Shown: in pieces, positions 56,183 to 64,000 of the stretch | Layout: each line of letters opens with the position of its first letter | Numbering within the stretch: the stretch's first letter is position 1 | Assembly: GCA_039636795.1 (NCBI GenBank) | Contig: CP143430.1 | Location: 3,162,001-3,226,000 of the forward strand | DNA from: Micrococcaceae bacterium Sec5.1 | GTDB lineage: Bacteria; Actinomycetota; Actinomycetes; Actinomycetales; Micrococcaceae | DNA length: 64,000 nt | Direction of reading: 5' to 3' | Notes under the pieces: model-generated | What the model saw: the letters and a program-made list of their open reading frames with translations, nothing else | Told to the model about the DNA's origin: nothing | The model's database searches: none | Program-made: the position numbers and the translations under genes

Positions 56183-57043
56183 ATGGGCAGCGAGATCACA
56201 GACTGTTTGGGGGGCTCGGCAACGCATTTTGTTCTGACACGCTTCAATGTCCGCAGCTTTTATCACAAGGCAGAGCCCACAGACGAATGGCTTCGCGAGC
56301 GCCTTCAACTCTTTGAAATGTACTGCATGCCGTGCTTCCGAAATCAAACAGAAACCCGGTTTACTTGGCTGGTTTTCCTTGACTCCCTGTCACCAGTGTG
56401 GTTGAGGCAGGAGATTGACAAACTATCCCAAGGCGTCTTTCGGGCCGTTTACGTTGAGGGTGCGTTCTCGCAGGAATTCCTTAGCCGGACAATTGGCGAG
56501 CTTAGTGCCACTCCCTACGTCATCACTACGCGGGTAGACAATGACGACGCAGTGGCAAACGACTTTATTGAGACAATTCAAAGTTGTTTCACGGAACAGG
56601 ACAAAAACTTCGTTAATCTCGTGAACGGCGCGCAGTATGCCGGGCGGAAACTCTATGTCCGCCCATACACGATGAATCCATTTTCAAGCTTGATAGAACG
56701 GGTTACGAACCACCGTCCGGCCACCGTGTTCGTTGAACATCATTACCGGATCGATGCATATGCCCCCGTCCTGAACGTGCGGACCACACACCCGATGTGG
56801 TTGCAGGTGATTCACGGCGGTAACGTCCTCAACGAGGTCGTGGGCCTGCGGACGAGTGCCCAACGCATTGCACCGCACTTTTCTGTTTCCCTCGACGTGG
56901 ATGATCGATTATTCAGCCGCAGCGTGGACAGGGTCCTGGGCGCCTGGAAAATTCTCCTGCGCCTGCTCCGAAAGCCATCGCGGCTTAGGGATCTGACCAA
57001 GACCCTCCTGGCGCGGAAAGCCGGCAGCCCCGTCTCAAAGTGA
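56183..57043 (+). CDS. PF11316-like putative rhamnosyltransferase, stand-alone
   Basis: A 286-residue glycosyltransferase: FVLTRFNVRSFYHK, RLQLFEMYCMPCFRNQT, WLVFLDSLSPVWL, TRVDNDDAVANDF (metal-binding acidic motif) and MWLQVIHGGNVLNE. These line up in order with the second half of the fusion at 46955-49030. The dTDP-rhamnose genes alongside support a rhamnosyl donor, though donor use is inferred. GAGGAC precedes the ATG. The last 9 bp overlap the convergent rmlCD gene. Confidence 0.84.
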   Translation: MGSEITDCLGGSATHFVLTRFNVRSFYHKAEPTDEWLRERLQLFEMYCMPCFRNQTETRFTWLVFLDSLSPVWLRQEIDKLSQGVFRAVYVEGAFSQEFLSRTIGELSATPYVITTRVDNDDAVANDFIETIQSCFTEQDKNFVNLVNGAQYAGRKLYVRPYTMNPFSSLIERVTNHRPATVFVEHHYRIDAYAPVLNVRTTHPMWLQVIHGGNVLNEVVGLRTSAQRIAPHFSVSLDVDDRLFSRSVDRVLGAWKILLRLLRKPSRLRDLTKTLLARKAGSPVSK

Positions 57044-58444
57044 CGTTCCGGAACGCAGGTACGCTTCCAAGCGGGAATGAGACATGGACGGAGTGAAGCC
57101 CGCTTCCTTTATTTTCGAAAGGTCCAGAACACTGCTGCCTGGACGCGGCGCCGCCCCGGGCTTGGCGTACTCGGAGGTGCTGATGGCCGTGATTTTCCCA
57201 GGATCCGCGCCGCAGAGGCGATAGACATCCTGTGCAATTTCCGCCCAGGACTGGGGCTCGCCGTCGCTACTGAGGTTGTACGTTCCATAAGGTGCTTGGC
57301 TGGTGACTAAGTGCCGGATCGCCGCGGCAATATCGGATGCAAATGTCAGCCGCCCCCATTGGTCGCCCACCACCGCGGGCGCCACGCCTTTCGCCGCCAA
57401 CCCAGCCATGGTGCGGACGAAGTTGCGGCCCTCGCCCACTACCCAACTGCTCCGCACAATGTAGTGCCGCGGCACCGCAGCAACGGCAACGTCACCGGCG
57501 GCTTTGCTTTGGCCATAGACGCCCAGCGGGCTGGGTTGCTCCTCTTCGTGGTGAACGGCGGCCGTACCGTCGAACACATAGTCGCTGGATACATGGACAA
57601 GCGTCAGTGAATGTTCGACGGCGGTCCTCGCCAGGCGGGACACTGCGGCTGCGTTGATGCTCCAGGCAGCAGTGCGGCCTTCCGCTGTCTCCGCGGCGTC
57701 GACGCCTGTGAAGGCGGCGGCGTTGATGATCGTGGAGTACTTGCGCCAATCGGCGGCGAGATAGGAATTCTCTGCCGAGATATCGAACTGGGCCCGCCCC
57801 GCAAAGTCCACGGTCGGGTCGCCGTCGAACTCCCGTCTGTGCGCCTTCCCGACTTGTCCGTCCGCACCGAGTACCAACGTCCGCCTGGATTGCATGGGCG
57901 TGACTGTTGCCAGCCTCGGATGGTTTCGGTCCTGCGGTGAGAGGATGGCCCGCTCCAAGGGTATTGGCCACGGGACAGCGACGCTTTCGTCGCCAACGTT
58001 CAGGAACGTATATTCGGCCTGGGCGCCGGCGCTCCAATGGTCGTTGACCAAGTAGGTGTAGGCGGTGTCGTCTTCCAGGGTCTGGAAGGCATTGCCCACG
58101 CCGCGTGGAACGAAGATGGCGTCCTTGGCCGTCAGCTCGGCATGGAACATCGTTCCGAACGTAGGCCCATCCCGCAGGTCCACCCACGCACCAAAGATCC
58201 GCCCTGAGGCGAGGGAGATGAACTTGTCCCACGGTTCGGCGTGGATACCCCGCGTGGTCCCGCGTTTGGCATTGAAAGAGATGTTGTTCTGTACAGGCCC
58301 AAAGTCCGGCAGGCCCAAAGCCAACATCTTGCTTCGGTGCCAGTTCTCCTTGAACCATCCCCGGTGGTCTCCGTGGACCGGCAGCTCGAAAAGCACCAGC
58401 CCAGGGATCGGCGTACCGCGGGATGTCAATTCAGCGGGTTCCAT
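57035..58444 (-). CDS. rmlCD: Bifunctional dTDP-4-keto-rhamnose 3,5-epimerase/reductase (RmlC-RmlD fusion)
   Basis: A 469-residue fusion. Residues 1-185 are RmlC-like (cupin; GTTRGIHAEPWDKFISL with catalytic His, IFVPRGVGNAFQTL). Residues 188-469 are RmlD-like SDR (LVLGADGQVGKAHRRE, INAAAFTGVDAAE, VHVSSDYVFDG, YGQSKAAGD with YxxxK, VRSSWVVGEG). Together they convert dTDP-4-keto-6-deoxyglucose to dTDP-L-rhamnose. The stop of this gene and that of the convergent transferase overlap by 9 bp. It is downstream of rmlB in the same direction, with 3 bp between. Confidence 0.93.
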   Translation of the reverse strand: MEPAELTSRGTPIPGLVLFELPVHGDHRGWFKENWHRSKMLALGLPDFGPVQNNISFNAKRGTTRGIHAEPWDKFISLASGRIFGAWVDLRDGPTFGTMFHAELTAKDAIFVPRGVGNAFQTLEDDTAYTYLVNDHWSAGAQAEYTFLNVGDESVAVPWPIPLERAILSPQDRNHPRLATVTPMQSRRTLVLGADGQVGKAHRREFDGDPTVDFAGRAQFDISAENSYLAADWRKYSTIINAAAFTGVDAAETAEGRTAAWSINAAAVSRLARTAVEHSLTLVHVSSDYVFDGTAAVHHEEEQPSPLGVYGQSKAAGDVAVAAVPRHYIVRSSWVVGEGRNFVRTMAGLAAKGVAPAVVGDQWGRLTFASDIAAAIRHLVTSQAPYGTYNLSSDGEPQSWAEIAQDVYRLCGADPGKITAISTSEYAKPGAAPRPGSSVLDLSKIKEAGFTPSMSHSRLEAYLRSGTSL

Positions 58445-58447
58445 GGC

Positions 58448-60366
<1,919 letters not shown>

Positions 60367-60378
60367 GGAACTCGAGGG

Positions 60379-61311
60379 CTATGCCGCCGAGACGTCTTCC
60401 AGGGCACGCGCAATCTCGGCCGGGAGAACCGTCAACTTGGCATCCAGCAATTCCTTGAGCTGGACGGCGTTCCGGGCTCCCACTATCGCCGTGGCAACGC
60501 CGGGACGGGAAAGCAACCAACTCAGCGACACGTCCAGGGGCGATCGTCCCAGCCCCCGGGCGGCCATGGCGACGGCCTCCACTACCCGTGATGCCTTCGG
60601 TTCAAGGTATGTCTCCACATAGGCAGCAAGCCTGCTCTGCGCGGCACGGGAATCCGCGGGAATCTGGCCCCGGTACTTTCCGCTCAAGACACCACGGCCC
60701 AGGGGAGCCCAAGCCATCAGGCCGAGCCCGGCATCCTCCACGGCAGGAATGAGCTCTTCCTCCGGCTTTCGCTGCACCAGGGAATATTCGGATTGGTTGG
60801 CTACGAGCGTGAAACCAGCCACTGCCGCCGCTTTGGCTGTCTGCCACCCGTTGTAATTGGAAATTCCCACATAGCGGGCGCGTCCTGACCTCTGTGCGAG
60901 CTCCAGCGCTGACAGAGTCTCGTCCAAGGGAACATTCGGGTCCCACTCCTGAACGAACCAGATATCGAGATAGTCGGTTCCAAGCCTTGCCAGGCTTGCG
61001 TCCAAGGCCGAGAGCAGGGCACCGCGTGATGCGTTGATGCTGCGCCTGGATTCCGACGACGAGACGCCGGCTTTGGTTGAGATCACGACTTCCGAGCGAG
61101 CCACGACATCACCCAACATGGAGCCCAGCATGGCCTCAGCCTGGCCCTGGGCATACGATGCAGCGGTGTCGATGACGGTGCCACCTGCGTCCACGAACGC
61201 GTGGAGCAACTCCGCGGCGTCCTGCTCATCCGTCTCCTGCGCCCAGGACATTGTTCCGAGGGACAAAGAGGAGACACGGAACCCGCTGTTCCCGACATAA
61301 CGCTGCTGCAT
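60379..61311 (-). CDS. Aldo/keto reductase
   Basis: A 310-residue AKR barrel. [11 protein letters not shown] holds catalytic Asp and Tyr, VVISTKAGV the Lys. At the site of the usual catalytic His (L-H-x-x-D) the sequence reads FVQEWDPN, so Gln stands in its place; this variant is recurrent in actinobacterial members. YVGISNYNG and [16 protein letters not shown] are further family marks. Substrate unknown. ATG 61311 has no ribosome site but a TAAGCT box 6 bases upstream, so the mRNA may be leaderless. Confidence 0.88.
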   Translation of the reverse strand: MQQRYVGNSGFRVSSLSLGTMSWAQETDEQDAAELLHAFVDAGGTVIDTAASYAQGQAEAMLGSMLGDVVARSEVVISTKAGVSSSESRRSINASRGALLSALDASLARLGTDYLDIWFVQEWDPNVPLDETLSALELAQRSGRARYVGISNYNGWQTAKAAAVAGFTLVANQSEYSLVQRKPEEELIPAVEDAGLGLMAWAPLGRGVLSGKYRGQIPADSRAAQSRLAAYVETYLEPKASRVVEAVAMAARGLGRSPLDVSLSWLLSRPGVATAIVGARNAVQLKELLDAKLTVLPAEIARALEDVSAA

Positions 61312-61362
61312 GCTGATAGCTTACGGGGAGTTCCCAGTCTTCATGACGTAGGGTCTATTCAC

Positions 61363-62196
61363 GTGAACTGGATAGAAGCAGCCTTGCTGGGCCTGGTGCA
61401 AGGCCTCACCGAATTCCTCCCGATCTCCTCAAGCGCCCACTTGCGGATCGTGGGCTCATTCCTTCCGAATGCAGCCGATCCCGGAGCCGCCTTCACGGCC
61501 ATTATCCAACTGGGTACGGAGACGGCGGTCATTGTCTATTTCTGGCGCGACCTCGTGCGGATCATCGGGGCCTGGTTCAGGTCCCTGAGTGGGAAAGTCC
61601 CACGAAACGATCCGGACGCCCGAATGGGATGGCTGGTAATCCTGGGCAGCCTCCCCATCATCGTGCTCGGCTTGTTGTTCCAGGACCAGATCGAGTCGGT
61701 CCTGCGAAGCATGTGGATAGTTGCCACCATGCTCATTGTCTTCGGCATGATCCTGGCAGTTGCCGATGCCATTGGCTGCCAGGAACGGGATCTCACACAG
61801 CTCAGCTATAAGCATGGCATTCTGTACGGCCTTGCCCAGGCGATGGCCCTTATTCCGGGCGTTTCGCGTTCCGGCGGAACCATCACTGCCGGGCTGCTGA
61901 TGGGGTACACGCGCGAAGCTGCGGCTCGCTACTCGTTCCTCCTCGCCATTCCGGCGGTTTTCGGCAGCGGCCTCTACCAGCTCTACAAAACGGTTTCCAA
62001 GGAGGGGCTCGCCGGTCCCTACGGCCTTCCGGAGACGGCACTGGCCACAGTCATCGCTTTCGTGGTGGGCTACGTGATCATCGGCTGGTTCCTGAAGTTC
62101 GTCTCCACACGCAGTTACAGGCTCTTTGTCTGGTACCGCATCCTTCTTGGCTTGGCCTTGTATGTCCTGCTCGGTTTCAATGTGATCAGCGCCTAG
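61363..62196 (+). CDS. uppP: Undecaprenyl-diphosphate phosphatase UppP/BacA
   Basis: A 277-residue integral membrane enzyme with about eight helices. The active-site motifs are [13 protein letters not shown] near residue 17 and [17 protein letters not shown] in the second half. It dephosphorylates undecaprenyl diphosphate so the carrier can be reused for peptidoglycan and for the polysaccharide locus next door. GTG 61363 gives the family N-terminus; a TAGGGT box lies 8 bases upstream and no ribosome site, so it too may be leaderless. Codons back to 61201 overlap the divergent gene. Confidence 0.94.
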   Translation: MNWIEAALLGLVQGLTEFLPISSSAHLRIVGSFLPNAADPGAAFTAIIQLGTETAVIVYFWRDLVRIIGAWFRSLSGKVPRNDPDARMGWLVILGSLPIIVLGLLFQDQIESVLRSMWIVATMLIVFGMILAVADAIGCQERDLTQLSYKHGILYGLAQAMALIPGVSRSGGTITAGLLMGYTREAAARYSFLLAIPAVFGSGLYQLYKTVSKEGLAGPYGLPETALATVIAFVVGYVIIGWFLKFVSTRSYRLFVWYRILLGLALYVLLGFNVISA

Positions 62197-62211
62197 CACT
62201 AAGGTTGAGTC

Positions 62212-63489
62212 GTGAAATCGTGGACTTCCCGCCCTGTTCCTGAGCTGCCAGGCAGCATGCCGCAACTACGCCTCTTCGACACCGCCCTCGGCCGCGTCGT
62301 GGAGATAGAGCCGCAGCCGGAACAATCGATGTACGTCTGCGGCATTACGCCGTACGACGCGACGCACATGGGCCACGCCGCCAGCTATGTGGCCTTCGAC
62401 CTCCTCAACAGGGCGTGGCGCGATGCCAGGATCCGGGTGGACTACGTTCAAAACGTTACGGATATCGATGACCCGCTGCTTGAACGCGCCACGGCCACCG
62501 GCGTGGACTGGCGTGACTTGGCGCAGAGCCAGATTGAACTGTTCCACACCGATATGGACGCCCTGAACGTCCTTGCCCCCAATCACTACATCGGCGCAGT
62601 CGAAGCCATTCCGGATATTGTGCCGGCGATCGAGCGGCTTATTGCGGACGGCGTCGCCTACCGCGTACAAGGTACGAATGGCGAGCCCGACGGCGATGTC
62701 TACTACGACGTCGAAATGGCCGGCAAACGATCCGACGCCACGGATGCATGGACTCTGGGCGACGTTTCAGGTCTCGGCGAAGCGGAAATGCTTGCCCTTT
62801 TTGCAGAGCGCGGGGGCGATCCGGACAGGGCAGGCAAACGCCAGGCGCTCGACCCCTTGCTCTGGCGGGTGGCACGCGAAGGAGAACCCAGCTGGCCGGG
62901 CGCCACTTTGGGCGACGGCCGTCCCGGGTGGCACATCGAGTGTACGGTCATCGCACAGAAGTACCTGCCCGCACCATTTACCGTGCAGGGTGGCGGCTCG
63001 GACCTCATCTTCCCCCACCACGAAATGGGAGCAGGACACGCCTACTCGCTGGCGGGCGTTCCGCTTGCCCGACACTATGCCCATGCCGGCATGGTGGGCC
63101 TCGACGGGGAAAAGATGAGCAAGTCAAAGGGCAACCTGGTTCTTGTCTCCAAGCTCCGGGCTGCTGGAGAAGAACCCGCAGCCATCCGCCTTGCGATCCT
63201 CGCCCACCATTACCGCTCTGATTGGTCCTGGACTGAGGCGGACTTCGGGGCAGCAAAGGATCGGCTGGCCCAGTGGCGCAATGCCCGTGACGCTGCTCCT
63301 GCCGGTTCGGCCGCAGCGCTCGTCGCCGCCATGCGCCTGGAATTGGCCAATGACCTCAACGCTCCCGGAGCGATGGCCGCTGTCGATCGCTGGGCTGAGG
63401 AGGCATTGCGGAACAACGCTCCGGCGTCCGGGATCGACGCCGCACTTATGAGCGATGCCGTAGACGCGCTGCTCGGCGTGGAGCTTTAG
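62212..63489 (+). CDS. mshC: L-cysteine:1D-myo-inosityl 2-amino-2-deoxy-alpha-D-glucopyranoside ligase MshC
   Basis: A 425-residue class I cysteinyl-tRNA synthetase-like ligase. [16 protein letters not shown] carries the zinc Cys and HIGH-type motif, [13 protein letters not shown] follows, [10 protein letters not shown] contributes the second zinc Cys, and KMSKSKGN is the KMSKS loop. MshC couples cysteine to GlcN-inositol, the third step of mycothiol synthesis, and so marks the organism as an actinobacterium. GTG 62212 is 15 bp after uppP. The stop overlaps the convergent PAC2 gene by 4 bp. Confidence 0.95.
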   Translation: MKSWTSRPVPELPGSMPQLRLFDTALGRVVEIEPQPEQSMYVCGITPYDATHMGHAASYVAFDLLNRAWRDARIRVDYVQNVTDIDDPLLERATATGVDWRDLAQSQIELFHTDMDALNVLAPNHYIGAVEAIPDIVPAIERLIADGVAYRVQGTNGEPDGDVYYDVEMAGKRSDATDAWTLGDVSGLGEAEMLALFAERGGDPDRAGKRQALDPLLWRVAREGEPSWPGATLGDGRPGWHIECTVIAQKYLPAPFTVQGGGSDLIFPHHEMGAGHAYSLAGVPLARHYAHAGMVGLDGEKMSKSKGNLVLVSKLRAAGEEPAAIRLAILAHHYRSDWSWTEADFGAAKDRLAQWRNARDAAPAGSAAALVAAMRLELANDLNAPGAMAAVDRWAEEALRNNAPASGIDAALMSDAVDALLGVEL

Positions 63490-64000
63490 GGCCGGTCCTT
63501 ACCCCGCCGCTTGAGGTAGCGCTCGAACTCCCGGGCGATCGATTCGCCCGAGGCTTCCGGGAGGTCCGCTGTGTCCTTGGCCTCCTCCAGTTGGCGTACG
63601 TAGGCAGCAATCTCAGGATCTTCGGTGGCAAGTTCGTCCACTCCGCGTTCCCAGGCCTCGGACTCTTCCGCCAGGGCCTGGCTGTCAAGGGGAACCTGGA
63701 GCAAGTCCTCGATCTTGTGAAGGATGGCGAGTTGGGCCTTGGGCGAGGGCGGCTGTGCGACATAGTGGGGGACCGCTGCCCACAGGGAAACCGTCGGCAG
63801 CCCTGCCAGCATGGCAAACTCGGCCAGCACCCCCACAATTCCCACGGGCCCCTCGTATTGGGAGGCCTCCAGGTTCAACCGTTCCCGAAGTGAACTGTCT
63901 TCCGTGGTGGTGCTTACCGGAATGGGCCTGCTGTGCGGAACGTCGGCCAGCAGCGCACCCACAAGAATGACCGAGTCCACCTTCAGCGCTTCGGCGTGGA
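63486..64000 (-). CDS. PAC2-family protein, C-terminal part (5' end outside window)
   Basis: The frame is open to the window edge, so the gene begins beyond 64000. The visible 171 residues match the end of the actinobacterial PAC2 (proteasome assembly chaperone 2-like) family: [54 protein letters not shown] region and a helical C-terminal tail ending in [16 protein letters not shown] residues. Its function is not settled, though the family is often near mshC. Confidence 0.88.
   Translation of the reverse strand, partial: HAEALKVDSVILVGALLADVPHSRPIPVSTTTEDSSLRERLNLEASQYEGPVGIVGVLAEFAMLAGLPTVSLWAAVPHYVAQPPSPKAQLAILHKIEDLLQVPLDSQALAEESEAWERGVDELATEDPEIAAYVRQLEEAKDTADLPEASGESIAREFERYLKRRGKDRP

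Overview
The window reads as chromosome of a high-G+C Gram-positive actinobacterium of the Micrococcaceae, most like Arthrobacter/Paenarthrobacter. The reasons are the mycothiol gene mshC, the SURF1/DUF3099 cluster, the divergent glgC-glgA pair, a fused RmlC-RmlD protein, a tRNA without encoded CCA, and several genes that appear to start leaderlessly on GTG or ATG just after a TANNNT box. The genus is inferred from remembered family features, not from a database search.

Layout. 1-5 kb: the end of an ABC-F ATPase, a leftward four-gene cluster (DUF3099, small Cys/His protein, SURF1, YbaK-like deacylase), then fabG and an unusual SDR. 5-10 kb: an orphan sugar-type ABC ATPase preceded by a 12-codon leader ORF, a lone Roadblock/LC7 protein, an unknown protein, and an LPXTG major pilin with no sortase in view. 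10-24 kb: housekeeping genes (serB, ABC ATPase, TauE/SafE exporter, TrmH-type methylase, type B L31, lipoate ligase-like protein, pepN, YeiH), followed by the circularly permuted ATP-grasp / alpha-E / transglutaminase operon with a possible 30-codon ORF between its first two main genes. 23-26 kb: the glgC-glgA(glgM) divergon.

26-33 kb: a TetR-controlled divergent locus that encodes all four beta-oxidation steps (acyl-CoA oxidase, MaoC hydratase, FabG4-type reductase, thiolase). A perfect 13-bp inverted repeat lies in the control region. 33-37 kb: a degraded SRPBCC gene, a small gene directly behind a LexA/SOS box, three 19-bp degenerate tandem repeats, tRNA-Leu(GAG), an M20 peptidase, an atypical acyl-CoA dehydrogenase homologue, a DUF5703 protein and a small acidic protein.

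37-60 kb: a large Wzx/Wzy-type surface polysaccharide locus. It holds an initiating sugar-phosphate transferase, a tightly overlapped sugar-modifying cassette (Gfo/Idh oxidoreductase, epimerase, DegT aminotransferase, PglD/NeuD-like acetyltransferase), flippase, two Wzz-like proteins, a polymerase/ligase, several glycosyltransferases and the dTDP-rhamnose genes (rmlA, rmlB, rmlCD). Three enzymes are strikingly modular: a triple-glycosyltransferase fusion (WecG/TagA + GT2 + GT2, 917 aa), a GT4 + PF11316-like fusion (691 aa) whose second half has a free-standing paralogue at 56.2 kb, and a CgeB-like enzyme with TPR-like and unassigned C-terminal regions. By eye, 43.3-52 kb is richer in A+T than its surroundings, as is usual for exchanged serotype-like cores. 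60-64 kb: an aldo/keto reductase, uppP (which recycles the lipid carrier the polysaccharide locus needs), mshC and a truncated PAC2-family gene.

No CRISPR array, insertion sequence, integrase or prophage was seen.
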